From contig NZ_WWEM01000033.1 of NCBI RefSeq assembly GCF_019308285.1, positions 269,676-333,675 on the forward strand: 64,000 bases of DNA, read 5' to 3'. The notes below the pieces were generated by a model. That model was not told where the DNA came from. It searched no databases and saw nothing but the letters and a program-made list of their open reading frames with translations. The translations under genes were made by a program, and so were the position numbers. Positions 42,695 to 50,596 of the stretch are shown here, piece by piece (within the stretch, counting starts at the first letter, position 1; each line of letters opens with the position of its first letter). The DNA comes from Flavobacterium quisquiliarum (lineage in GTDB: Bacteria > Bacteroidota > Bacteroidia > Flavobacteriales > Flavobacteriaceae).

Positions 42695-44563
42695 ATGAAG
42701 AAGAAAATCGAAATATTAGCTCCTGCTAGAGATTTAATTGGAGGAATCGCAGCCATAAATAGTGGTGCCGATGCCGTATATATTGGTGCACCGCAATTTG
42801 GCGCACGTTCTAATGCTAACAACTCAATCGAAGATGTTGCTGAACTAGTAAAATATGCGCATTTATTTAACGCACAGGTTTTTGTGGTAATGAATACCAT
42901 TTTATACGACAACGAATTAGAAACGTGTCGTGCCATGATCTGGGAACTGTATGATATTGGTGTTGATGCCTTGATTATTCAAGATATGGCAATTATGGAA
43001 ATGGACTTGCCTCCTATCGTACTTCATGCCAGTACACAAGCCAATAATCGTGATGCTGATAAAATCAAATTCCTGAAAGACGCTGGTATCAAACGTGTGG
43101 TTTTAGCACGTGAATTAAACCTGCATCAAATTAAAACAATCTACGACCACGCAGATGTTGAATTAGAGTTTTTCGTAACGGGAGCTTTATGTGTATCCTT
43201 CAGTGGAAACTGTTATATGAGTGTGGCAAACGGAGAACGAAGCGCAAATCGTGGTTCATGCGCACAAAACTGCCGTTTACCTTATAACTTAATTGACGGT
43301 AACGGAGATACTTTAATTAGAAACAGTCACTTACTTTCGATTAAAGATTTAGATATTTCAGATCAAATTCCTAATTTGATTGAAGCTGGAATTGTTTCTT
43401 TCAAAATCGAAGGCCGTTTAAAAGACGTCGCTTATGTTAAAAACAACGTTTCTTATTTACGTCAAAAATTAGACAGCTATCTAGAAGGAAGCGACAAATA
43501 CATTAAAGCTTCTTCTGGAAAATGCACTTATACTTTTGATTCTGCATTAAACAGGACTTTCAATCGTGGTTATACCGATTATTTCGTAAACGACAGACAC
43601 AGTTCAATTGGTTCTTGGGAAAGCCCAAAATCAAAAGGACAATATATCGGTAAATTAATCCGAACAGTTGGCGGTGCTTACGAAATTGAAAACGGCGAAT
43701 TATTAAACAACGGTGACGGACTTTGCTTCATCAACGAAAATAACGAAGCCGACGGAATCTACGTAAACAAAGCCGAAAACGGGAAGGTATATCCAAACGT
43801 TTTAAAAGAAGTAAAAGATGGAACTTTCATATACAGAAATAACGACGCTGCTTTCATCAAAATTGTCGAAAGAGAAGATAGTGCCGTTCGTAAATTGAGC
43901 ACGACTTTATTGCTTACAGAAACAGAAAATGGTTTCCAATTAATCGCAACTGACGAAGACGGGAATGTAAGTACCGTAGATTTAGAACATCCAAAAGAGC
44001 AGACAAAAACTGGCGAGTCTATCGAAGAAAACATTAAAACACAATTAGCAAAAACAGGTTTTACACCTTATACTGCTGACGAAATCAACATTATGTTTTC
44101 TCAAAACTGGTTCCTTCCAATTTCAAAAATCAATGAAATGAGAAGAACGGTTTACGAGCAATTATCAGAAATTCGTTTGGCAAATTACAAACGCGAAGAA
44201 CACCAATTGGTAAAAACGTCACATCCATATCCTGAAACCAAATTGGATTTCATGTACAACGTTTCGAACAAAACCGCTCGTAAATTCTACGAACGCCACG
44301 GTGTAACTGAAATCGAAAAAGCATTCGAATTACAATGGGATCCAGGAAAATCTCGTGTAATGACAACCAAATATTGTATCAAATACGAATTAAAAAAATG
44401 CCCGATTCACCAAAAAGACATAGTTGGTGTTAAGGTAAAAGAACCATTAGTATTGAAACAAGGTGAACTTGAATACAAATTAAAATTCAACTGCAAACCC
44501 TGCGAAATGGAAATCTGGGAAAAAGATGCCGAATTTGAGATTGAAGAAGATCATTTTCATTAA
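42695..44563 (+). CDS. U32 family peptidase / RlhA-like RNA-modification protein
   Basis: This 622-residue protein of the peptidase U32 family has an N-terminal TIM-barrel-like part (EILAPARDLIGGIAAINSGA, DAVYIGAPQFGAR). The family signature ELEFFVTGALCVSFSGNCYMS, here given in parts, is followed by SANRGSCAQNCRLPY with the conserved cysteines. Extra cysteines near the C-terminus (CIKYELKKCPIHQ, CKPCEMEIW) could hold an Fe-S cluster. In E. coli, U32 members TrhP and RlhA are needed for hydroxylation of tRNA U34 and 23S C2501. The protease label is historical. The length and cysteine set fit the TrhP/RlhA type; which of them is not decided. Confidence 0.88.
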   Translation: MKKKIEILAPARDLIGGIAAINSGADAVYIGAPQFGARSNANNSIEDVAELVKYAHLFNAQVFVVMNTILYDNELETCRAMIWELYDIGVDALIIQDMAIMEMDLPPIVLHASTQANNRDADKIKFLKDAGIKRVVLARELNLHQIKTIYDHADVELEFFVTGALCVSFSGNCYMSVANGERSANRGSCAQNCRLPYNLIDGNGDTLIRNSHLLSIKDLDISDQIPNLIEAGIVSFKIEGRLKDVAYVKNNVSYLRQKLDSYLEGSDKYIKASSGKCTYTFDSALNRTFNRGYTDYFVNDRHSSIGSWESPKSKGQYIGKLIRTVGGAYEIENGELLNNGDGLCFINENNEADGIYVNKAENGKVYPNVLKEVKDGTFIYRNNDAAFIKIVEREDSAVRKLSTTLLLTETENGFQLIATDEDGNVSTVDLEHPKEQTKTGESIEENIKTQLAKTGFTPYTADEINIMFSQNWFLPISKINEMRRTVYEQLSEIRLANYKREEHQLVKTSHPYPETKLDFMYNVSNKTARKFYERHGVTEIEKAFELQWDPGKSRVMTTKYCIKYELKKCPIHQKDIVGVKVKEPLVLKQGELEYKLKFNCKPCEMEIWEKDAEFEIEEDHFH

Positions 44564-44574
44564 TATTATTTAAC

Positions 44575-44675
44575 CGCAAAGAACGCAAGGACATACGCAA
44601 GGTTCGCAAAGATTTTAAAATTAATCTTTGCGAACCTTTTCTTTTACTTAAAAACGAAACCTTGCGTTCTTTGCG
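44575..44675. repeat. CGCAAAG-type short-period repeat arranged as nested inverted repeat
   Basis: Repeated units of the CGCAAAG/CGCAAGG type (periods 9 and 12) form two nested perfect 16-bp inverted repeats: 44599-44614 with 44623-44638, and 44575-44590 with 44660-44675. It can fold into one long stem directly after the U32 gene. A related array lies at 44955-44995. Confidence 0.75.
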
Positions 44676-44687
44676 TAATTCTTTGCT

Positions 44688-44703
44688 CCCGATAGCTATC
44701 GGG
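44688..44703. repeat. Perfect palindrome CCCGATAGCTATCGGG
   Basis: A 16-bp perfect palindrome inside the repeat-filled gap between the U32 gene and purT. The string CCGATAG also opens the element at 52548. Confidence 0.6.
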
Positions 44704-44736
44704 ATTGTGGTTAAATAATCTGTTATTTCCACAATC

Positions 44737-44838
44737 TTGTCATTTCGACGAAGGAGAAATCTTCGCAAGTAACTCCGTTCCAATAAGCCAATCTTTGTAG
44801 AGCTACTCTTAGAGATTTCTCCTTCGTCGAAATGACAA
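44737..44838. repeat. Inverted-repeat element with perfect 26-bp arms
   Basis: Arms at 44737-44762 and 44813-44838 (core TTTCGACGAAGGAGAAATCT) flank 50 bp. It resembles interspersed flavobacterial intergenic repeats. A 128-codon open frame across it on the minus strand has no family resemblance and is rejected. Confidence 0.75.
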
Positions 44839-44884
44839 ACTGTATGGTGACTTTGTCTTAAAACTAAAATCAATTACAAAATTA

Positions 44885-44911
44885 AATCTGCTGAATCTGC
44901 AAAATCTGCGC
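44885..44911. repeat. 9-bp-period array AATCTGCnn, three units
   Basis: Units AATCTGCTG, AATCTGCAA and AATCTGCGC, regular with a 9-bp period. Confidence 0.7.
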
Positions 44912-44954
44912 GAGAAATTCGTTGAGCACTTCTTTAACTTTAAAACAAAAACTT

Positions 44955-44995
44955 AGCGTTCTTTCCGTAAATCTTTGCGAACTTTGCGGTTAAAA
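44955..44995. repeat. CGCAAAG-type array, reverse orientation
   Basis: Its reverse complement reads CGCAAAG, TTCGCAAAG, ATTTACGGAAAG and AACGCTAAG, the same units as 44575-44614. With that array it brackets the 44.6-45.0 kb gap. Confidence 0.6.
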
Positions 44996-45042
44996 AAAGC
45001 TTTTTCCCTACTTTTACTACTCAAACATTACAACACTACAAA

Positions 45043-46203
45043 ATGAAAATACTACTCCTAGGTTCAGGCGAATTAGGCAAAGAATTTGTCATTGCCGCAC
45101 AACGAATCGGACAAACTATAATTGCAGTTGACAGTTACGAAAATGCACCAGCAATGCAAGTCGCACACGGCTTCGAAGTCATCAATATGCTCGATGGCGA
45201 TGCACTTGACCGAATCGTAGCCAAACACCAACCCGATTTTATAGTTCCCGAAATAGAAGCCATTCGTACTGAACGTTTTTACGATTACGAAAAACAAGGA
45301 ATCACGGTTGTACCTTCAGCGAAAGCGGCAAACTTTACCATGAATCGCAAAGCCATTCGTGATTTAGCCTCGAAAGAACTTGGGCTAAGAACTGCTAAAT
45401 ATCAATACGCAACTTCAGCAGAAGAACTACAAAAAGCCGTTCAGGAAGTTGGAATTCCTTGTGTAGTAAAACCATTAATGTCTTCATCTGGAAAAGGACA
45501 ATCAACCATCAAAACAGAAAGCGATATTGAAAAAGCATGGCAATATGCCGTTGCAGGTTCCCGTGGTGATGTTATCGAAGTTATTGTAGAAGCTTTTGTT
45601 GATTTTGATTCGGAAATTACGCTTTTAACGATCACTCAAAATAATAACCCGACATTATTCTGCGCTCCAATTGGACACAGACAAGAAAGAGGCGATTATC
45701 AGGAAAGCTGGCAACCGGCTTTGGTTTCAGAAAAAGATTTATACGAAGCGCAGGATATGGCCGAAAAAATTACTGAAGCCCTTGGCGGTGCCGGACTTTT
45801 TGGCGTTGAATTTTTCCTAACCAAAGAAGGCGTTTATTTCTCAGAACTTTCTCCACGTCCTCATGATACTGGAATGGTAACGTTGGCCGGAACACAGAAT
45901 TTTAACGAATTCGAATTGCATTTAAGAGCTATTTTAAGTCTTCCAATTTTCGAAATTACTTTAGAAAAAGTTGGAGCAAGCGCCGTAATTTTAGCATCAG
46001 AAGATTCGACAAACCCAACTTTCAGCGGAATCGAAAAAGTAGGTGCTTTACCAAAAACTGATTTCAGGATTTTCGGAAAACCAACTTCAAGACCTTACCG
46101 CAGAATGGGAGTTGTTTTAAGCCATGATTCGCTTTCAACTCCAATAAACGAAGTAACCGAACGCGCTAAAGAAACAGCAAAATTAATAACTGTAAATTCT
46201 TAG
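45043..46203 (+). CDS. purT: Formate-dependent phosphoribosylglycinamide formyltransferase
   Basis: This 386-residue ATP-grasp enzyme forms formyl-GAR from GAR, formate and ATP in purine synthesis. The PurK/PurT-type N-terminal nucleotide fold opens with KILLLGSGELGKEFVIAAQR. DFIVPEIEAIRTERFYDYE, quoted in part, is typical of PurT. The ATP-grasp part has PCVVKPLMSSSGKGQSTIK and FLTKEGVYFSELSPRPHDTG with metal ligands, and the end has PTSRPYRRMGVVLS. The length matches E. coli PurT (392). Two small genes, DUF6370-like and crp-like, follow within 3 bp and with a 1-bp overlap, so a three-gene operon is likely. Confidence 0.97.
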   Translation: MKILLLGSGELGKEFVIAAQRIGQTIIAVDSYENAPAMQVAHGFEVINMLDGDALDRIVAKHQPDFIVPEIEAIRTERFYDYEKQGITVVPSAKAANFTMNRKAIRDLASKELGLRTAKYQYATSAEELQKAVQEVGIPCVVKPLMSSSGKGQSTIKTESDIEKAWQYAVAGSRGDVIEVIVEAFVDFDSEITLLTITQNNNPTLFCAPIGHRQERGDYQESWQPALVSEKDLYEAQDMAEKITEALGGAGLFGVEFFLTKEGVYFSELSPRPHDTGMVTLAGTQNFNEFELHLRAILSLPIFEITLEKVGASAVILASEDSTNPTFSGIEKVGALPKTDFRIFGKPTSRPYRRMGVVLSHDSLSTPINEVTERAKETAKLITVNS

Positions 46204-46206
46204 AAA

Positions 46207-46527
46207 ATGAAAAAACTTATATTTATGATTTTCCTTTTTATTGGAATTTCAGTACAAGCACAAGACAAAAAGAAATTTGACAAACCCACAATTGTTGAAG
46301 CTTCTTGTGGAGAATGCCAATTCGGAATGAAAGGCAAAAGCTGTGATTTAGCAGTTCGCATTGGCGGAAAATCGTATTTTGTTGACGGCACAAAAATCGA
46401 TCAGCATGGCGATGCTCACGCAGAAAACGGCTTCTGCAATGCTATCAGAAAAGCTTCTGTTACTGGAGAAATCAAAGGAAACCAATTTATCGCCACTTCA
46501 TTCACTTTAATAGACGATAAAAAATAA
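46207..46527 (+). CDS. Small secreted cysteine-containing protein (DUF6370-like)
   Basis: This 106-residue protein has a signal peptide (MKKLIFMIFLFIGISVQAQ) and a compact domain with four cysteines. CGECQFGMKGKSCDLAVRIGG carries three of them, and ENGFCNAIRKASVTGEI has the fourth. It resembles DUF6370 proteins of Flavobacteriia, though I am not certain of the number. Cysteine pairs and a His (QHGDAHAENGFC) would allow metal binding in the periplasm. It lies 3 bp after purT. Its stop overlaps the start of the Crp-like gene by one base (TAATG), so it is translationally coupled to a regulator. Confidence 0.75.
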   Translation: MKKLIFMIFLFIGISVQAQDKKKFDKPTIVEASCGECQFGMKGKSCDLAVRIGGKSYFVDGTKIDQHGDAHAENGFCNAIRKASVTGEIKGNQFIATSFTLIDDKK

Positions 46528-47102
46528 TGGCATTAATATTAGAAAACATTGCTAAACACGTTTCTCTGACACCAGAAGAACAAGAACTGTTTTTATCTAA
46601 ATTAGAAACCAATACATACAAAGCCAAAACACTTTTATTAAATGCTGGCGAAGTCTGCAAACATTCTTATTTTGTAAATTCAGGAATTTTAAGAAGTTTC
46701 AATATCAACGATAATATTGTAGAACACGTTCTATCATTTGCCTGTGAAGGCTGGTGGATGAGTGACATGTACAGTTATTTTTCGCAGAAACCAGGACAGC
46801 TTTTCATAGAAGTTTTAGAAGAAGCTGAAGTTGTTTCTTTATCTAAAGAAAATCAAGAACAATTGTATCTTGAAATCCCAAAACTGGAACGTTTTTTTAG
46901 AATTTTAATTGAGAATTCTTTAGTTGCGAATCAACAGCGATTAATGGATAACTTGAGTTTGCCTGCGGAAGAACGTTTCGAAAAATTCACTAAAAAATAC
47001 GGAACATTAGTTCATAAAGTTCCTCAAAAACAAATCGCTTCTTTCATTGGCGTAACACCAGAATTCTTTAGCAAAATGAAAGCGAGACTTTTGAAAAAAT
47101 AA
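46527..47102 (+). CDS. Crp/Fnr family transcriptional regulator
   Basis: This 191-residue protein has an N-terminal cyclic-nucleotide-binding-like beta-roll (about 10-120; LLLNAGEVCKHSYFVNSGILR). A dimer helix and a short C-terminal HTH follow (about 145-190; LPAEERFEKFTKKYG, QKQIASFIGVTPEFFSKMKARLLKK in parts). It lacks the FNR cysteine cluster, and the glycine/arginine set of a true cAMP pocket is not evident. Its ligand is therefore unknown, as for many Bacteroidota Crp-like proteins. It could be a reader of the FNR-like dyads at 5024 and 5879, but no evidence links them. It is last in the purT operon. Confidence 0.88.
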   Translation: MALILENIAKHVSLTPEEQELFLSKLETNTYKAKTLLLNAGEVCKHSYFVNSGILRSFNINDNIVEHVLSFACEGWWMSDMYSYFSQKPGQLFIEVLEEAEVVSLSKENQEQLYLEIPKLERFFRILIENSLVANQQRLMDNLSLPAEERFEKFTKKYGTLVHKVPQKQIASFIGVTPEFFSKMKARLLKK

Positions 47103-47104
47103 GA

Positions 47105-47177
47105 TTTTCCGCCACGAATTCACGAATTATTTTTTATAATCTTTGAGAATAAAAATTCGTGAATTCGTGGCGGAAAA
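47105..47177. terminator. CACGAATT inverted-repeat element, copy 2, as convergent terminator
   Basis: Perfect 24-bp arms (47105-47128 and 47154-47177) share the core GCCACGAATTCACGAATT with copies at 27665 and 54651. It fills the whole gap between the convergent crp-like and aceA genes, with T and A runs outside, so it probably ends both transcripts. Confidence 0.75.
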
Positions 47178-47182
47178 AAAAA

Positions 47183-48463
47183 TTAAAATTGCTCAACCTC
47201 CGTAGAATGTTTCATCGCTGTTATGGTTGATTTTCCAATCATAACGGTATTTTGAACCGCATCAAAATAAGAAGTCCCAACAAAAGCCTGGTGTTTTACC
47301 GCTCTGAATCCGTTTTTTTGCAAAGCGAATTCACGTTCCTGCAATTCAGAATATCCTGCCATTCCGCGTTCTTTGTAGGCTTTAGACAATTCGAACATAC
47401 TTGTGTTTAAAGCATGGAATCCTGCTAAAGTGATAAATTGGAAACTATAGCCCATTGCTGCCAAATCTTCCCTGAATGTTTCCATTTCTGCAACTGATAA
47501 TTTTGCTGCCCAATTGAAAGATGGTGAACAATTATAAGCCAACATTTTATCTGGAAATTCTTTTTTCATTGCTTTTGCAAACTTTCTCGCATAATCTAAA
47601 TCTGGATTACTGGTTTCCATCCAGATTAAATCGGCATAGGGAGCATAACTTAAACCTCTTGCAATTCCCTGCTCTATTCCGTTTTTTACATAGAAAAAAC
47701 CTTCAGCTGTTTTTTCTCCCGTTAAAAACTTTCTATCTCTTGGATCTGCATCGCTCGTTAATAAATTAGCCGCATCCGCATCTGTTCGGGCAACAATTAA
47801 TGTTGAAACTCCCATAACATCTGAAGCTAATCTTGCCGCAATTAGTTTATTAATCGCCTCTTGCGTTGGCACCAAAACTTTTCCGCCCAAGTGTCCGCAC
47901 TTTTTAGCAGAACTCAACTGATCTTCAAAATGCACTCCAGAAGCTCCAGCTTCAATCATCGACTTCATTAATTCGAAAGCATTTAGGTTTCCACCAAAAC
48001 CAGCCTCGGCATCAGCCACAATCGGAACTAAATAATCTTTTCTATTTTCAATATTATTTACAGTCTGAATTTGATCAGCGCGCAGTAAAGCGTTGTTGAT
48101 TTTTTTCACCACCATCGGAACGCTGTTTACCGGATAAAGTGATTGATCAGGATACATTTCGCCTGCTAAATTTGCATCAGCAGCAACTTGCCATCCGCTT
48201 AAATAAATCGCTTCTAAACCCGCGTCAACTTCTTGAATCGCTTGATTTCCAGTCAACGCTCCCAAACCCGCAACATAATCCTGACTTTTTAACTTTCTCC
48301 ATAATTTCTCTGCACCCATTTTTGCAATAGAATGCTCAATATGATACGATCCCTGAAGCGTCACAACTTCAGTCGCAGTGTAAGGACGTTCAACGCCTTT
48401 CCATCTTGGGTTCGTAATCCAATCGTTAATCAATTCCTGAATTCTGTCTTCTGTTGTTTTCAT
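47183..48463 (-). CDS. aceA: Isocitrate lyase
   Basis: This 426-residue enzyme splits isocitrate into glyoxylate and succinate, the first step of the glyoxylate shunt. The catalytic signature KKCGHLGGKV contains Cys189. NRKDYLVPIVADAEAGFGG supplies metal ligands, and IVARTDADAANLL and YNCSPSFNW are further active-site segments. The opening ITNPRWKGVERPYTATEV is conserved in bacterial AceA. Length compares with E. coli AceA (434). It lies downstream of aceB on the same strand with a 322-bp repeat-containing gap, so it may have its own promoter. Confidence 0.98.
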   Translation of the reverse strand: MKTTEDRIQELINDWITNPRWKGVERPYTATEVVTLQGSYHIEHSIAKMGAEKLWRKLKSQDYVAGLGALTGNQAIQEVDAGLEAIYLSGWQVAADANLAGEMYPDQSLYPVNSVPMVVKKINNALLRADQIQTVNNIENRKDYLVPIVADAEAGFGGNLNAFELMKSMIEAGASGVHFEDQLSSAKKCGHLGGKVLVPTQEAINKLIAARLASDVMGVSTLIVARTDADAANLLTSDADPRDRKFLTGEKTAEGFFYVKNGIEQGIARGLSYAPYADLIWMETSNPDLDYARKFAKAMKKEFPDKMLAYNCSPSFNWAAKLSVAEMETFREDLAAMGYSFQFITLAGFHALNTSMFELSKAYKERGMAGYSELQEREFALQKNGFRAVKHQAFVGTSYFDAVQNTVMIGKSTITAMKHSTEVEQF

Positions 48464-48497
48464 AAATAGTATAGTTAAGTTGGTTAGTAAGTAATAG

Positions 48498-48537
48498 TGT
48501 TCAGTTCACAGTTAAAAGTGTTCAGTTTTTAACTGGA
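48498..48537. repeat. GTGTTCAGTT direct repeat
   Basis: GTGTTCAGTT occurs twice, about 30 bp apart, in the aceA leader. A similar CAGTyrCAGT-type string lies at 57105-57134 after fabD. It could be an operator pair or another short-period intergenic repeat. Confidence 0.4.
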
Positions 48538-48545
48538 TGCATTTT

Positions 48546-48684
48546 TTAAACACATAGAAACATAGTTCATCTTTGTGGTTAAAGGCGTTTCACTTGTTTC
48601 AATGCACATAGCTATGTGTGAAAAACTAGTTTTTTTCTTCTTCCTTTTTATGTAAAAACTAAAACCTATGTTTCTATGTGTTTA
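48546..48684. repeat. Nested inverted-repeat element, 139 bp
   Basis: Perfect 20-bp outer arms (48546-48565 and 48665-48684) enclose two further perfect palindromes: CACATAGCTATGTG (48605-48618) and AAAAACTAGTTTTT (48621-48634). The ACATAG unit repeats in both. It lies between aceB and aceA. Confidence 0.75.
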
Positions 48685-48703
48685 AGCTATTTAAGACTAA
48701 ATT

Positions 48704-48772
48704 TTATCTGCCTGATCTGCTAAATCTGCGGGAAAAAATTATTCGCTCGCAGATTTGGCAGATTGAGCAGAT
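48704..48772. repeat. Inverted pair of 9-bp-period arrays (AATCTGCnn)
   Basis: Three 9-mers forward (48704-48730: TATCTGCCT, GATCTGCTA, AATCTGCGG) face three reverse 9-mers (48746-48772: TCGCAGATT, TGGCAGATT, GAGCAGATT). They form a hairpin directly after the aceB stop. Confidence 0.75.
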
Positions 48773-48785
48773 TTTAAAAAAGCTT

Positions 48786-50387
48786 TTATAAATATTTATA
48801 GCATGGAATCGTCAAGAAATCCACAAAGTGCAGGTTTACAACCAATCTTTCCAGCATTTTTTCAGCTAATGGAAATTGCTGTTTTTCGTGATTTTCTGTT
48901 CCTAATTCTTCCTTGATTTTTCTGAATTCATCTAAAGCCAATTCATGATAATACGCTAAATCTAATTTTCTACCATTATCCAAAATCACTTTATTCTGAA
49001 GCCATTGCCACAATTGCGATCTCGAAATTTCCGCAGTTGCTGCATCTTCCATTAAATTGTGCAAAGCTGCAGCGCCTTGTCCGTTCAACCATGAAGCCAA
49101 GTACAAAATCGCAACATTGATGTTTTTCCTAACACCGTTTTCTGTAATCAATCCAATTGGTGGTTCGATCAAATCTGTTTCTGTAATTCTTCGATGTTCT
49201 CTTTTTACATGAATCTGATTTGGCGTTGGCATTCCTTTATCAAAAATGGCTTTCGCTATTGCAACTAAATCTGGATGCGCGACCCAGGTTCCATCGTGGC
49301 CGTTTCGAACTTCACGTTCTTTATCGGTTTTTACTTTCGCGAAAGCGACAGCATTTGCTTCTTCATTATTCTTAATTGGAATCTGTGCTGCCATTCCGCC
49401 AATCGCATGAATACCACGTTTATGACATCTCTGGATAACCAAATTGGAATAGGCATTCATAAATGGCGAAGTCATATTTACCTGATCACGATCTGGAACG
49501 ATGAATTTTGGATTTTTTCTAAACTTTTTGATATAAGAGAAAATATAATCCCAGCGTCCACAGTTCAAGCCAACGATATGTTCTTTTAATTCATAGATGA
49601 TTTCGTCTAACTGAAAACTTGCCGTTATGGTCTCAATTAAAACCGTCACTTTTACTGTACCTCGTTTCAGATTCAGATAATCTTCTGTAAAATCAATTAC
49701 AGTATTCCACCATCTTGCTTCCAGATAATGTTCCAATTTCGGAATATAGAAATATGGGGCAGAGTTGTTTTCTAGAAGTTTTTTATGATTATGAAACACA
49801 TACAAACCAAAATCTACCAAAGAACCCGAAACTTCATTTCCTTCAATTAAAACATGCTTTTCAGGCAAATGCAGACCTCTTGGTCGAACAATCAACGTAG
49901 CAATTTTTTCATTCAAATGATAGGATTTTTGTTTTACCAAATCTGTAAACGTGATGGTCTTGTTTACTGCATCAATTAAATTCACTTGTCCGTCCATTAG
50001 ATTTTGCCAGGTTGGCGAAGTGCTGTCTTCAAAATCGGCCATGAAAGTTTTTGCACCGGAATTCAATGCATTGATAATCATCTTGCGATCAACCGGGCCG
50101 GTTATTTCTACTCTTCGGTCTAATAAATCTTTAGGAATTTCACCAGCAGTCCAATTTCCTTCTCGGATACTTTTTGTTTCCGGAATAAAAACCGGCATGA
50201 TTCCCTGATCAAAAGTGACTTGTTTTTGTTCTCTCTGTAAAAGCAATAGTTTTCGTTGTGATTCGAATTTTCTATGCAATTCGGTTATAAAAACAATCGC
50301 TTCTTCTGTCCAGATTTTTGGATAACGAAGCTTTTTTTCGGCTAAAAATTCCATTGCCGTTTCGATAATTTCAGTTTGGTTTTTCAT
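48786..50387 (-). CDS. aceB: Malate synthase A
   Basis: This 533-residue enzyme condenses glyoxylate with acetyl-CoA to malate. It is the A-type form, with the usual length of about 530. Landmarks are EITGPVDRKMIINALNSGAK, FMADFEDSTSPTWQN and the Arg-containing ATLIVRPRGLHLPEKH. LIETITASFQLDEIIYELKE and GLNCGRWDYIFSYIK (quoted separately) contain the metal-binding Glu and Asp. FPLAEKML is near the end. It is the first gene of the aceB-aceA pair and diverges from the XRE/ImmA-type regulator across a 209-bp region with a perfect palindrome. Confidence 0.98.
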   Translation of the reverse strand: MKNQTEIIETAMEFLAEKKLRYPKIWTEEAIVFITELHRKFESQRKLLLLQREQKQVTFDQGIMPVFIPETKSIREGNWTAGEIPKDLLDRRVEITGPVDRKMIINALNSGAKTFMADFEDSTSPTWQNLMDGQVNLIDAVNKTITFTDLVKQKSYHLNEKIATLIVRPRGLHLPEKHVLIEGNEVSGSLVDFGLYVFHNHKKLLENNSAPYFYIPKLEHYLEARWWNTVIDFTEDYLNLKRGTVKVTVLIETITASFQLDEIIYELKEHIVGLNCGRWDYIFSYIKKFRKNPKFIVPDRDQVNMTSPFMNAYSNLVIQRCHKRGIHAIGGMAAQIPIKNNEEANAVAFAKVKTDKEREVRNGHDGTWVAHPDLVAIAKAIFDKGMPTPNQIHVKREHRRITETDLIEPPIGLITENGVRKNINVAILYLASWLNGQGAAALHNLMEDAATAEISRSQLWQWLQNKVILDNGRKLDLAYYHELALDEFRKIKEELGTENHEKQQFPLAEKMLERLVVNLHFVDFLTIPCYKYL

Positions 50388-50526
50388 AGCTGTGGTTTTA
50401 TTTTTTTATTGACCAGCCATTGAATTGTTTTTGAGTTCGACTTGCCTTAAAAAAGCAAAAACAACTTAACAAATTAATAGCTAATAAGTTTTACACCACA
50501 ATGTTACAAAAAGTTTTTGATAAAAA

Positions 50527-50542
50527 TAGCGAACGTTCGCTA
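50527..50542. promoter_or_regulatory. Perfect 16-bp palindrome TAGCGAACGTTCGCTA, probable operator
   Basis: It lies between divergent aceB and its neighbouring regulator gene, 55 bp upstream of the regulator ATG at 50597. The GC-rich centre is unusual for this intergenic DNA. It is a plausible operator for the regulator itself, by position only. Confidence 0.55.
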
Positions 50543-50596
50543 AAATTTAAAAATATTTTTTTGGCGATTATTTTTAAATCGATTACATTTGATATT

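Noticed and set aside
44487..44873. 128-codon open frame on the minus strand
   Set aside because: It runs through the end of the U32 gene and inverted repeats and has low-complexity content. It is an accidental frame.
46527..47102. The Crp-like protein as regulator of the FNR-like dyads
   Set aside because: It lacks an Fe-S cysteine cluster and is 40 kb away. The link is possible but nothing in the sequence supports it, so it is not claimed.
50501..50596. N-terminal extension of the XRE regulator from ATG 50501
   Set aside because: The extension crosses a perfect palindrome and has no homology-like content. ATG 50597 begins directly before the HTH domain.
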